Shown here piece by piece: positions 11,717 to 24,900 of a stretch of 64,000 nucleotides of DNA. A program made the translations under genes and the position numbers. This DNA is from Zychaea mexicana. Its lineage: Eukaryota > Mucoromycota > Mucoromycetes > Mucorales > Lichtheimiaceae. Every line of letters starts with the position of its first letter. Position 1 is the stretch's first letter. The DNA lies in assembly GCF_025766255.1 (NCBI RefSeq), contig NW_026516664.1, forward strand, positions 620,001 to 684,000. Reading direction: 5' to 3'. The notes under the pieces were generated by a model that was given only the letters and a program-made list of their open reading frames with translations, was not told the origin of the DNA and did not search any database.

Positions 11717-12418
11717 TTACTCGCTGGGCTCAAAGCTGATGCTCACGAGGACTTCGCCGTTGCTGGACAAACCGAGCAAGGCAGGCAAGCTGACCCAGTC
11801 TTCAAAGACTTGACCTTCTTCAATAACTTCCTCGATATTGATCTTGCAATCACCGATCTTATCGTCGCTGAACAAATCCTTATCCATGATTTTCAAGTGA
11901 AGCTTCTTGTCGGAGTCACCTTCGGCAATGTTGAAGGTGAAGGTCTCATTCCACACGGGGTTGTTGCTGTTGGAGACTTCGCTCGAGCGCTGCTTGTAAT
12001 CGTCATCGAGCCACAACTCGCTATAGTGTTCAAGAAAGCATTTGTTTTAGTCACTTTCCCGAAAGTTTTTACACTGATCCCCCGGACTTATCGATAACCC
12101 TAACTTACACATAAGGATCGTTCTACAAGAAGAACAGATGGAAGTGTATGAGTATCTTTTGCTGCGTCACTTATTACTACCCACTCCTCTCCTCTCCTTC
12201 CAAAGACGTTTGATTGTTTTTGCTTACCTTGCCAAACCAATCCTCGCTACTTAAATCCTTAGCTTCACCTAGAGTTTCAGATAACACGGAACATGACGAT
12301 GTTAATAGATGAGCAGAAATTTCAAATCGAGTAGAGCTATTTATTTTGAAAGCGCTTCTAAAAAGAAAACGAAAAACTTACGGAGTTCGACAGTAAGAGT
12401 ACCAGCAGGGAATCCCAT
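11717..12418 (-). CDS. Small C2-domain protein C
   Basis: Four minus-strand exons: 12382-12418 (37 nt), 12228-12268 (41 nt), 12109-12122 (14 nt) and 11717-12020 (304 nt), 131 aa. It has the same gene structure as A and B. The C2 domain is complete: MGFPAGTLTVELREAKDL, loop 1 SSEDWFGKNDPYV, NNPVWNETFTFNI, loop 3 MDKDLFSDDKIGDCKI, ending FEPSE. Exon 4 is near A in its first half and diverges in the second. With its own intact promoter module it is probably expressed; it is the most upstream member of the minus-strand array. Confidence 0.92.
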
Positions 12419-12494
12419 ATTTTATAGTTGCTTGAAAAATAAAGTGAAACAGAGGTGTACTTTTGAAAGAAATTGCTCGTCGAAGCAATGTCAT

Positions 12495-12577
12495 CCTTTT
12501 ATATTTCGAAGAAGAGGCAAAACGGGAAGGAAAGGTAAGTCGCATTTTTTAACGTTTTACATCATTGTACAACAATG
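12495..12577 (-). promoter_or_regulatory. Promoter module of C2 gene C
   Basis: Palindrome CATTGT-ACA-ACAATG at 12563-12577, box GAGGCAAAACGGGAAG at 12514-12529 and a TATA-like ATATAAAAG (minus strand, 12495-12503) precede the ATG at 12418. Palindrome-to-box spacing is 34-43 bp in the three copies. Confidence 0.75.
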
Positions 12578-15500
12578 CACGCAGCAAACGCATTCTTCCG
12601 AGCGACTCGCGTTCGGATTTGTGGCACTCCAAGTCGCCAAAAGGTAAAAGTGCCAAACAACGGCTTCGTTTTGCCGATATGCTATATAATGCTGAGACGG
12701 ACTGCAATTATAATACTGAGCTTTCTCATTTCTTGGCACGGAGTGTGTATGATACTCTTTTTTAGCAACAAAATAAGCATTTAATCTTTACGTCGGCTTA
12801 TTACTTTACTTCAGATAGTCGAAGCGGACCGTTGACATTGCTTTTGTCAATAACGAACACTGATAGTGAGCAGTCATAATAAACAATAAGATAAACATGA
12901 GCTTCCACATACTGTACGCAACTTAATCATGCTTATTGCCCTTGTTGTAGCTCAAAAAAATCAAAAAGAATGGCGCATTTCAGTGACGGAATAGTAATTT
13001 AGACCTTGTCTGTACAGTATTAGCCCCTTTTAACCGAAAGGCATGTTTTAAGGAGGTTACAGATATCATCGCAGAGTATTTAGAAACTGGGTCTGTATGG
13101 TCTGGTTACAGTTATACGCATCTGTAACAAGCTGGAAAATGCCTATTATCCGCTCGGAATAGGTCCTGCTGTTGCTGTTAGTGCCTTCGCTCTTCTCTGC
13201 TTTATTAACGTTATTAAATAGCGAATGACGAGAAGGTCGATTTAAAGTGTTATGCGGAAAAGTAGAAGAACATACAAAAGCCAAAGATCATTTTCGTTAA
13301 TTTTAGCTAATTCACGGGATACCGTATTGTCTTTTTGATATTTTGCATCAAAATCGCACATAGTAGCACAGCACATATACTTTTGTGGTGCATTGATAAA
13401 ACGTTTTGTACAATAGCCACGACCTGTAATATATGTACTCCAAGTTTTATTTCTTCTAAAACAAACAGTAACGAAGTGCTGATTAAGTGATATATACTTT
13501 ATAGGGCAACAGTTCAGCGTTATGAGAAGAGAAAAGCAATAATTGAGATAGCACATACATACATATTAGCAAGAATTACATAACTCTTATCGTCGTCCAA
13601 GAGCTAAGCCTGTTACCATTCTATTTTGACTTTCGGTTGGTCGTCGTTTCACGTTATGTTGGCTAATTATAAAGTGAACTATTGCAACGGTAGAACAGCT
13701 AACATATGGCTTTGTTCACTGGATTTTTGGGGTGGGCAATGTCCAAACATTTGGCAGCTTTTAGACAATTCTTATGTGATCAAGAATGACTTGATATCCG
13801 TTCTTCAGTGTAACGTATCTGAGCTGACATGACGTCTTATATATGTTCGTGAAGCATGTAAACACATACTTCTTAATCTAGCTATGTTATATTTATCAAT
13901 TTCTTAAAGCGGAAACAAACATCTGTTGATGCTTAACCGGTTTTTATACAGGATTATTCCATAGAGTACTAAGTGGCTTGCGCGTATATGCTTCATGAAT
14001 ACATAGCGCACTAGAAAACATATGTAACTTCCCAGCTTTTAACGTCTAATCGGATCTCCTGCTTTTCGTCGCCTTGGCTGAATCTTGTTTCACAAAGTGG
14101 TAGGGTCATTTTGTTTTCTTCAACAGATTCATGTTGCCACGCATTCGCAGTTAGTTAATGTGTGGTTATTTAAAGATAGAAACAACACGATTGGTAATAT
14201 TGTTGATGGTTGAAGAGCTGAAGCGGCATTTATTCCAAAATGGATAATAAACCATTATTGTCCTGAGAACGACATACTAATTTCTAACATGACACACATA
14301 TAACGTTTAGCATACCAACAGAAACTTGTAAAAAAGCATAGTATATTGCATATACCTACTAGTCGAATAAGTAAAGCGGCTCGCAAAGCTATGTATTCCA
14401 CTAGCTATTATATCTTAGCTCCAACGGCAAAATATATTGCTTTATGTTTTTATTACAAGAGCAATCGGACCATTTGCTCTACTAAGGTATACAGGAGGAT
14501 TCACTCTTTAAATTGAACAATAAGATTTTGCCGTATCAACGCAATTGTTGACATGTTGTTTAATGGATTAGATCTGCTATTTTATTTCATATCTTTAGCG
14601 TTGCTCCACATAAATAGCAGGTATACATGAAGAAGCTGATGTAAGCAGGCAAGATGTTGTAGTGACCACCGTCGAGAAGAAGTAGGGTGGTTGTGTGTCG
14701 CGCAAATAATGAATAGCGAGAGTAGTTAGGAGCGTTAGTGGCTAGCTGATGATGGGGTCACTAATGGGGAAACAGGATACCTCAATGAGATTATATAGAC
14801 ATACGATTATAATCGTTGTTTTAAGCAGCACTTTGCCATGTCTGTAACGCAGAAATTCTTTTGCCCGTCTGGTAAACAGACAAGCATGCGTTTTTTTACT
14901 TGACGAATGCAGTGTTGACATATTTTTACTTCTACTTCTTTCTTCGCGAGAAAACAGTTAATAAGAAAAGGTCTATAAAACAAGGTAATGCCAGAATCTC
15001 GCTAACTGGGGAGGCGCGGCAGTTTAACACGATTACTCATAAGTTCCAAGTGGACATGGAGGATGGTAACACTGTCTGGGAAGCTGTACCTGATACTTCA
15101 GGTACTACCGAGTGTTACAAAGAAATGGGCATTTTATTTCACACCATGTTCTTTCGTGAGCGTTAGGACGTATCGTCACAGTGCCATCTACATATGTATA
15201 TGAGTTAAAAGGCTGTCAGTGTGCTATTCTCCTTCCCATATTATGCAGCATTAGCACTCTTACACTTACTGTAATGCAACACCCTTACTCTTATTGTCAT
15301 GGTCAATCCACCAACGTATACGACCCACTTTGTGCAGTTTCCAAGTATGACTATACTCTGCAATTACGATATTCCAGGATGTACATGTTTTTAAAGATCT
15401 GGCACTACCATATAGCACTATATGAAGACGAAACAATGACCCGATCAATCTTTTGCTAACTGTTGTCAAATAACAACAATATCTCGCGAGTGAGCACGTT

Positions 15501-16240
15501 AACTTGGAAACAAAGAGCATATGAGGATTTTCTGGAATAGCTTATACAATTATCCGGACCGGGATGCTTTGGATAAGCTTACTGATAAGGTTGGCACGGA
15601 TGCCAGAAAACGCGTGTGAAAAAAAAAGATGATATTCATAAAAGTAACCATTGGTGAAGACACACAAGTAGAAAGAGAAGTGACGTTACCGGAAAGGAGA
15701 AGTGTGGTTGGATTATTAACACTGAAAAATATAGCAGCCGAGGTTTTTGCTCTTGTTCACTGAGCCGGGTTGTCTTTTGTCTTGTATTTTAAAAAGATCT
15801 AAAAGATGGTGGAGGGGACAGTCAACCAGTTTGAGCTACTGCAAGGCCTGATGGAATTTACACTCGAGTCAATTATTTAAGCTTTCTTCAGCCATCAGAA
15901 TGCTGTTTTTGGGCAGAACTTGTCGTTTAATGTAAGGGAGTGAAATAATCCTTTTTTTCTCTTTTTGGCGGCCCTTTAGGTGACGCTTACGTAACCGATA
16001 AACATACATTTTTTTGTATTAATCGCTAAGATTGTATGAGAGTCCAGGAGTCGTCAGTTAGACTTGTTGTTGACTTTGGCAAACTCGTATCATCCTGATT
16101 ATCAGTCATAGCAAGGAATTAAAAGGGTTGGGTACTGCTTTTGCATGTTTTTTCCTTCGGCATAAAGAAACCGAATTCATGTCAGCACGCTTTTGGTCAA
16201 GAGGGCTGCACCTGTAGAAACTCCGGGCTGTATGTCAGTG
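12578..16240. other. 3.7-kb AT-rich intergenic region, only weak coding relics
   Basis: No complete gene can be built here. Candidates looked at: a minus-strand 104-codon frame at 13242-13556, a plus-strand frame at 14900-15166 with a protein-like C-terminal half (KFQVDMEDGNTVWEAV), and short plus-strand frames around 15520-15890 interrupted by stops. None has a recognised domain or consistent splice sites. The region is best read as gene-free DNA, perhaps holding decayed sequence. Confidence 0.5.
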
Positions 16241-16249
16241 CAGCACGGC

Positions 16250-16256
16250 TATAAAG
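16250..16256 (+). promoter_or_regulatory. TATA box of the acyl-CoA synthetase gene
   Basis: TATAAAG lies 59 bp upstream of the ATG at 16315 and is followed by a pyrimidine-rich leader (CTTCCTTTTTTCTTTC). Position and context are typical of a fungal core promoter. Confidence 0.55.
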
Positions 16257-16314
16257 GTTGAGCATGGGAAATTTTTTCCACGCACATAAATCTTCCTTTT
16301 TTCTTTCACACGGC

Positions 16315-18568
16315 ATGACTTCCTCTACAGTTGCTAAAGGACGAGTCCAGTCCATTGCCAACCATCTAGCGTCTAAAGATACCCCCGACCATGAAAAATG
16401 TAAACCTCACTGAAATAAACAATATAATATCCGTGGTCATCAGTATTGGTAGCAGCACTTGCTATCTCCCTAATGGGAATGAAACGTAGTGCATACTCAT
16501 AATTTGACTCTTGGTTTCACTATAATAAAGATCGTGTTCACCGCAAGCCTGGTCAGGTACCCTATCACACTCCACTTGATCCGATTCACTTTCTATTGCG
16601 AAGTGCCATGGTGTACCGCAACAAGACCGCTGTCATCCACGGAGACCGTTCTTTTGATTACGAGACGCTTGCAGATCGAGCTCTACGTCTAGCCAACCTC
16701 CTAATCCACGGCTTTGACGTGCATCCAGGAGACCGTGTAGCTATCCTCTGCCAAAATATACCGGCCTTTCTCGAAGCTAAATACGCCGTTCCTGCTGCAG
16801 GCGCTGTGATGGTGCCTCTCAATACGCGTCTGGCTGGTCCGGAAATCGAGTATGTGGTCAAGCACTCGGGTGCTTCTGTGCTGCTAGTACAAGATGACTT
16901 GCTTCCCCGTGTCTCTGCTGGCGTCAAGGAGGCAGTTAAGATGATTCACGTTGCAGACTATCAGAACCATGGTGACCCGCCCTGTCAATACGAACAACTC
17001 TTGCAAAATACAAAGACGGTGTTGGGATGGAACGACCTGCCTCTTACGACAGACGAAAATGCACTTATTTCGATCAATTATACGTCGGGATCGACTGGCA
17101 AGCCCAAAGGGGTAATGGCGTCGTTCCGCGGATGCTACATGATGGCTGTGGGGATGTGTGTGCAGGCACACCTTACACCTGAAACGGTTTATCTGTGGAC
17201 CCTTCCGATGTTTCATTGCAATGGATGGAATTTCCCTTGGGCGCTTGTTGCCGTTGGAGGTAAGTTCAACTTTTTGAATCTTAAGGCTTCCGTGATATAA
17301 GGGCTGTCACTGACCACTAGGAAATAGCAACGCAGGTCATGCTTAACAAGCTTGATTATACCTATATTTGGAAACTCATCAAGGAGCTCGGTATCACGCA
17401 CTATTGCGGTGCACCTACTGTGCAGAATGAGATCTGCCATCACAAGGACGCCGTCCGTCCCAACCACACAGTCTTAGCCTTTAGTGGCGGTGCACCATTG
17501 GCACCTAAGATCATCCGTGGCCTTGGTGACCTTAACATATACCTCACACAAGTTTATGGATTAACAGGCATGTCTCTTCTTCTTTCACGTTTTATACTAG
17601 ATGACTGAAAAAGCATATGAAACTGCCCAAGCTGATGGATTATGCATATCATCTTTTTTTAGAAACATACGGTCCCTGTGTCCTCACATACGATAAAGGA
17701 TCCCTTACTCAATATCCTGAGGACCAGCATTTGCGACTCGTTGCACGACAGGGTTACAATATCATCACGCAGGACGAGGTCCGCGTACTGGATCAGCAGA
17801 CTGCCAAGGACGTTGTAGCAGACGGCATGCAAATAGGGGAAATTTGCTTAGTCGGAAACGTCACCATGTTAGGATACTATAACGATCCGGAGGAAACTAA
17901 GAGATGCTTTAGGGAAGGCGTTTTCTGGTCTGGCGATCTGGCCGTGCGACATCCCGATGGCGTGATTGAGATTGTGGATCGATCCAAGGACGTGATTGTG
18001 TCTGGTGGTGAAAATATCAGCTCTATTGAAGTGGAGAATACAATTGTGGCAATGGAAGAAGTATTTGAATGGTTCGTGTGAACTTCAGTGTGGAGGACAT
18101 AGTGTCTATGTGATACCCTCGATTGCTGATACCGTGATGTGCTTTTGTTAGTGCCATTATCGCCGGACCTGACGAGAAGTGGGGCGAACGACCGTTTGCG
18201 TACGTGATTGTAAGGGAGGGTCGCACTATTACAGCTGAAGCTATAATCGCTCATTGTCGAAAGAACTTGGCCGGCTACAAGTGTCCAGCGAAAGTGACTT
18301 TCGTTGATAGCATTCCAAAGACGAGGTGAGCAACCTGTTCAACCGTTCCTTACATTAATTTATACTGTGAGCAACGATGATAACGCTGACCACATTTCCT
18401 CTTACATAAATAGTACCGGTAGGAATTGAATTTCTTCTATCCTCATGATTACTTTAGGTATGGTCAGTAGCTTAGAACTAACACACATGTCTGTCATCTA
18501 TAGGTAAAACACAAAAGTTCAAAATGCGCGAGGAACTTTGGAAATCGTATGAAAAGCGAGTAAACTAG
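16315..18568 (+). CDS. AMP-forming acyl-CoA synthetase (4CL / medium-chain type)
   Basis: Seven exons: 16315-16399, 16531-17259, 17328-17567, 17663-18071, 18152-18325, 18414-18418 and 18504-18568; 1,707 nt, 568 aa. All phases are consistent. Intron 3 has a GC donor (CAG|GCATGT) and exon 6 is only 5 nt, yet both are needed to rebuild conserved motifs (GLT-ETYGP and KTSTGK). Motifs of the ANL superfamily: P-loop YTSGSTGKPKGVM (about residue 211), YGLTETYGPC, SGDLAV and DRSKDVIVSGGENIS (about 440-460), and the catalytic-lysine segment STGKTQKFK near the C-terminus. The enzyme activates a carboxylic acid to an acyl-AMP, then to acyl-CoA. The substrate, probably a short/medium-chain or aromatic acid, cannot be read from sequence. 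The C-terminus is EKRVN, not a PTS1, so peroxisomal import by that signal is not expected. Confidence 0.92.
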
Positions 18569-18973
18569 AGAGGAACTAGACTTTCGTCCACTAATTAAGA
18601 GATGTATGGTAGAGTTATATTATATAAATAGATATGCGAGATAATAAACATCGGTAAACAGTGGGCTGTGGCTGTTGGTCTCGTCACTCTGTATTACTGT
18701 AGATCATGCATTCTCCAAAAGAACCCGCTTTCGCCATTTCTTCGTAGCCCTCGCTTCTATATTGACGAAACACATGTCACTAAAGCATATCGCGTAAATA
18801 AATTGCAATAGGCCCTTGTTTTAAATCATTTTACTGATAACACAATTTTAAAACGCAAAGCGAAGGGTCGACTCCGCCTGCTTCGCTAGAATGAAACAGA
18901 CCAAAATGCCCGATAGCAGTGCGTTCTTCACTGGTGTGTTCTTTACTGGTTTGTCTTTTAGCACAATTGGTCC
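18569..18973. other. Intergenic, 3' flank of synthetase / 5' flank of SZT2
   Basis: Contains an AATAAA-like signal (around 18642, ATAATAAACATC) after the synthetase stop. An in-frame stop directly upstream (18959-18961) supports the SZT2 ATG at 18974. No TATA box is evident. Confidence 0.5.
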
Positions 18974-21900
18974 ATGCCACACAATGCCGACGACAGCGAC
19001 GCTGGCGACGCGCGTCCGGATAACTTACGAACTGTAAATGACACGACCACCGCTGACCCTGACACAACTTCTGATCAAAAGACGCGCAGTAATGAAGTCA
19101 AGGTAAAAGCTGCTTTCGATCTTCTTCCTTGGTCAAGTGAATCGTGTGTGCAAGGTCAATGACACATGTATTTGGAAAGGTGGTAGAAGCTCGAACGGCC
19201 ATCGTGCTGCTTAACTATGCACGTGTGTCCACAAATAATGAATATATCCAATGGTTCCTCAAGAGCTTGTTTCAACCGTTGACAAGTAAAGAGAACGATG
19301 TAAGCATTACCCACGTATATCTGCGCTAAGCAATCCTTTAGGGTATAGCGCATTAAAATGTTTTTGCTCGTTCATATAGGTCATGAAAGTATTGTATCTT
19401 TCAAGAAGCCGAAAGGCTATCTGGAGACCCGAAGGTAATGCATAAGTTAAAGAGGGGGATTTGACTTGAAAGAGTAAGAGGTATAGGACGGTGTATGCGA
19501 GTTTACCAGTCAAGACTGATTAGTGTATGGACGATTTCATTCATACTTTTTTTTGTACAGAAGCAACCTGGCCTGATGCTACAGGCGATCCGTCGCTTGG
19601 TCCAGAAGAGGTGTTTGCATTGACACCTCGAACGAATCTCATGACAATGACATATGTGTACCGGCTCGTTTATATCCTGGATCTCAGTTCCAGTCTTGCC
19701 ACCGTGGGAAGCACAACCCCGACGATCTTGCTGTCAGGTGCTTTCGAAAGGTAACTAACGGGGTTCTCCTTCCTGCAGCTGCACCACCCCACGGGAAGTT
19801 AGTGTAACGCTAACATGTCAACCACGTTACTTGTACCATCTACAGTTTGAGAAACTCTCTAGAAGGTCTTGTTCAGCCGTTTTCACTGCCGTTATCCGAT
19901 AAAGAAAAGGCTATTGTAAGTGCTCTTGTATGCAATAATGAGAAAGGAGTAGACTGCGAAATGAGCTTGTTTACTTACCAGCATATACTATCATGCAGCT
20001 GCGGCCAAAGATCCGGTTAACTGTAATGGCTGATTGCTCTCAGTTTGCATCCAATATCAATGTTATTCCAATGCTTGCCGAGCACCCAACGATCCGCGTA
20101 TTCATGCAAAATGTCAATGTCGACACACACAACATTCACCACATCGTCGCCAAGTTGTACTCGGATTTCCTTGCATTTCAAAAAGACACGGCCAACTTTA
20201 GAAATTTGATGCAGCGAAAACGATCCACGCTGGAATATGATTTGGACGTGGGCGGAGGCGAAGTTGTTATTCCACAGGATGTCAGCGTACTGGATGCAAC
20301 ATCGCTACCTCCTGAAAATTCTCCTATTGTTGTTCCACCGTCTCAGCGGCAGCAGCAACAAGACCAGCAGCGACCGAATCAATCCACAGCGACAGAACGC
20401 CAATCGCCCACGGATAGCAACAACATTAGCAACATAAAAAAGCATAATGAATCCTCCTACCATTCTTCAAAACGGGAAGTATGGGGTCTCGGCAAATCAG
20501 GTGCCAACTTATCGCGTATATTACATGCTGGCCATTTCGCACTGAAGTTACTTTCTCGAGAAGGACGGCCGCAGATGATTTTGATCACTGATGGCTCGAT
20601 GAAATCTAACGTGCACGACAATACATTTGTGCGCCAATTTGCTGAAGAGGATGTTACCTGCCACATCATTCAGGTCGGATCCATGCATAGCTTTATCCCT
20701 GGCAGAAACTTTGGGTTTGTTCCTGATAACGAGATTCTCATGTTTCTTGCCAAAGCGACGGGCGGATCGTTTACATACTCGGATCAGTGCAAGACGGTGG
20801 CTGGTGATACTACATCAGCAACAACAACGACAGCACCCAGCAATGATCAACCTGTTCTCACGGTTGTTCCAGCTAATCAAACCGATGTCAAGTCACCCAA
20901 CATTTACCACTCCAAGTTCTTGCTTCGAGAATCTACTTTAACACCACGACATCACGACTTACGACTCCATGATACACAAGAAAGAGGCAATACTGGGGGA
21001 CGTGATAGGCTCGCCATGAATGAACAGCAGACACTGTACAATTTTCCTTGGGATCCAAGCTCCACCGCGCCCCAGGATGCGCTACGACTACTACGATATC
21101 GCGAATACCTGCTACCTGCAGAGTTCTCGCATGTAATTGCTTCGCGTGCTCGAGAAGGTTTCATACTCCACTCGGTCTCTTTCGAAAACTCAAAAAAAGC
21201 TGCGACAACTGCTACAACGACAGCAGATATTAGTGCGCTACGCACTTTCGATGCCCCGGATTTCAGCTCTGTGAAAAAGGAGCGTATACAGATCATCATG
21301 GCACTACAATGGCAACCTAATGTTGTCATTGAATATCGCATCCGTGCAACATGGCTGCCGACAATCATTGGACCACTAAAGGAACTGAAAACGGATCCGT
21401 GCCTTCTACCAAGAAGCATCTTCAGCCGAGCCAAAGCACCAAGAGCAGAGATTTTCGTGCGCACGGACGCCGAATTTGCACACATGCTTCAGAATTGGGA
21501 TGCGTTTCGACGACGTGCACAAATGATGGGTGTAGTGACTGGCGCGCCTTACCTAAGTGATACATACAATGCACCAGCTTATGTCAAAGCAGAAAAACTT
21601 AAAAACTACCTTGTCGACATATACGAAAGCGACGAAGTGCTCAAGACTGTTATGGGGTTCAACAGCAAATACCTTTCAGGCTTGCAGCTAGCCGAAGCAA
21701 ACAAACAAAGAAGCACATTCATTGATACGTTTCGTAATTTTTGGGAACACATCAATGCTTCTCCCAACCGTCCGCGGACACGCAGCTGGTACGATGACAA
21801 CTGTATCGATCTGTTGTTAGGTGATGTCTCGCCGTACATGTCGCCAAAACTGTCGTCTGCATACAATCAAGACTTTGTCGCTAAAGTTGAGTTTGCAATC

Positions 21901-24900
21901 AACGAGGCACTTGAAAATGTGGGTCAAATATTGGCATCGCGGGCTGATTTCCAAGGTGGCGACGGTACTTTTGTGCGGGTCATGAACCGCTTTGTAACGA
22001 ATCCGGAAATGAGCGACGACGACGCGAAAGGATTGTTTTCGTTTAGTCTCAGCTATCCACCTTCATTTTATGAGGTACGAGTACGAAGAGAATACGGGCG
22101 ACTTGTTTCCATACGGCTGCTGTTCTTTAACATGGATGTGCTTGCACGACAACGGACAACTGAACATCTGCTGCATATTTTGGAGCTACCTAATGAGCCA
22201 TCCAGCATGATATGCCATCGACCGTATTCTCGTTTGTTGATGAGAGATTCGAGACATTACCATGAGAACGACGGAGGTGCGCAAAGGATTCGGTCGCGCG
22301 CTTGGTATCTGCCTGCTGCGATGTGGCTAACGAGTGAACATATTGTCCGGGACTATCTGCGGCACATAACGTGGACGTGGCAAACCGACAGCCATCAAAA
22401 TCAATATCACCGCGAGCATAAAATGATGCCACTGCATGATCTGGCATTCCAATTCTTGTGCCAGGCACGTCTTGATCAAGGCTTCCAGTTGGTGTCACCA
22501 CGACCAGACGGCACGCACTTTTACCAAGAAATTCACCTGCCTGGAAGCAACGACTCATGCGCGATCCAGTATTTTATATGGAAAGATGCAGACACTGGCA
22601 AAATTACCACTGAATTGTGGATGGAGCCTAGCAGTAGCCATGATCAATACGAAACCCTCAAGGCATGGACCGTCAATCCTGATCGCAAAACGATATCTCA
22701 ACTAGTAACTTTTGATCAAGTTCACGCTGTTGCTCGTGCTAAAGGGAAGGGGGACATCAAGGAAAAGTCTCAAAGGGAGCCTGCTGCTCCGCAACAAGAT
22801 GCTACCATGGTCATGATGCTTCCACAACTGTTTGATGTCACCTCTGTGCTCCGCTCAAACGTGTTCGTCCTTGCCAGCTTTGCATCGCCCCAATTCCAAG
22901 CTTTACCCAAGGATCCCATAAAACAGCTGCCAAACGGAAATGGCTATCATAACGCACCACAAGATCAACAGCACCAGCATCATTCAATTGAGCCCCTTCT
23001 CAAGCAGCAACAAGCAGAGAATCATAAAGACATATGCCTCCGACCGGACCCGACGCTGAACAAGAATAAAAAGACTCTTGCGCAGCTTGATCTGGGTTTG
23101 CAAAGTTATGCATTGCTGCATTACTTTGCGGAGCATGCCCTGGAAAAGATGACAGACGGAGAAATCATCATGACCCATCATGACAGTGGCTCACGGTTCT
23201 GGACAGAATTGAAGCGTGCTTTGCAGTCTGCTAATAAGCAGTATTTCTCGGGGATGCAGCTTGCGACAGACCTGCGCAAGATGCGCTGCTTCGTCACATT
23301 CTTCGACGTCCGATCATTTGTGATCACGCTATTCCCTGGTCTCCATACTGTGATTCACGGGCTGTCGTCTGACAAAAGGCCCACTACGACAGACAGTTGC
23401 GTGGACTTTATTATGTTTGAATGCGTTCGTCGAAAACCACTCAAACCACTTAAAAGTGACCCACGTGCCGACAGTGGTAGTAGAGTCATTAATAAGCTAG
23501 TTATAGATGACGATGACAACGAGGTTTCCATAAAACCCATCGATTGGCTCGTTCATGAAGATGACGGACTGGGAGATACCATGCGACCAAAAATGATCGA
23601 GGGCCATTTCAACGACAAGCACACATCCGGTCTGACTGAGCGGGCACTGCGAGTGGTGCAAGATGTGAAGCGGCTATACTGCAAAAGCTTCTTTCGATCG
23701 TTTTATACGTGTCTCATGCGTGGCCTTCTAGTGGATAAAGATGATTTGGCGCAAGTCTTGAATGTCTGTGATGAGTCAGTTATGGATATTGATATCACAG
23801 AATTTGTCAATGTGATGGCTTTGGAAGGACATGGAGCAGGTGAAAACAATAGGTAAAGACATTGTCACTTTCATTTACACTAAGTTCTTTTGTTCTTAGG
23901 CTTATGTTTTTTTAAAAGCAGTAAAAGTCGCATACTCGAAATTCAGGAGCGCTTTGCATCCATATTTCGATATTACTTTGAGCCTCTACGCACCACCGAT
24001 GATCAGGAACCGAGTTTGTTCTACTACAAACCTCCGTTCAGCAGAACAAGTGACCAGAATTCGTCGTTGGATGATCAAATAGCGCTTCTAGTGGATTTGG
24101 TTGCTTATTCACAAATTCCTTTGCTCATTCGACTAGAATGTGTTTATACCGACCCTGCAAAAGGCACCACAGTAACAATACCAATCACATCACTACCGAC
24201 GGCATTTGCTGGCCAGACGACAAACAAGGAGCACTTTAACTTTGAGCCCAGTATTCCTGATAGCGCCGATGGTGACTGGTCTCCGTTGAACTCTAGATCG
24301 ACGACCGTATTACTACATCTTGTCTGTCTCAATATGTCTCGCTCACACGATGAAGAGTATATTACCACGAATCCATCCACGCCTTTCCCCCGCGAGTAAG
24401 TTTATTTTATTAAGAGAATGATTTATAGAAAGAGCGGGTTTACTAATATGGAAGTATTGGAAATGTAGGTCATTAATTAATTCAATGCGGTCCCGGCCAT
24501 CCTGCTTCCCTTCTTTGCCACGTGACCAACAGGAAGCGTTGGCAGAAACGGAAGCTCGTATCCGTTGGTTATTGACAGAAGAAACGCTACATGGCCTGCT
24601 CAAAGCATCTGTTATCACCAAACCTATTCTTAAATACGTTGATCGGCAACTTGGCCGAGGAAGCTTGTTTGTCAACTTTCCCACTGTCATCAACGTCCCG
24701 TTCCAGTTCGTCAAGGATTTGCATCATAGCCGTCAAATGTTTATGGATGAGCTCGAAAAGTGCGGCCAGGTTCCAGAAAGCTATCTACTACAGCGAGTCG
24801 ATGATTATTTCTATGTCAGTCAAGATGCAGTATACAACATGCGAGAGGAGGATCTGCTATGCTCTTCATCATCTGCCGAGAAAGGATCAATTGACGACGA

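Noticed and set aside
20952..21485. 177-codon open frame on the minus strand inside SZT2
   Set aside because: It is antisense to a strongly supported exon, Ser/Ala/Arg rich, without start context or domain. The same applies to the 198-codon minus frame at 25273-25869.
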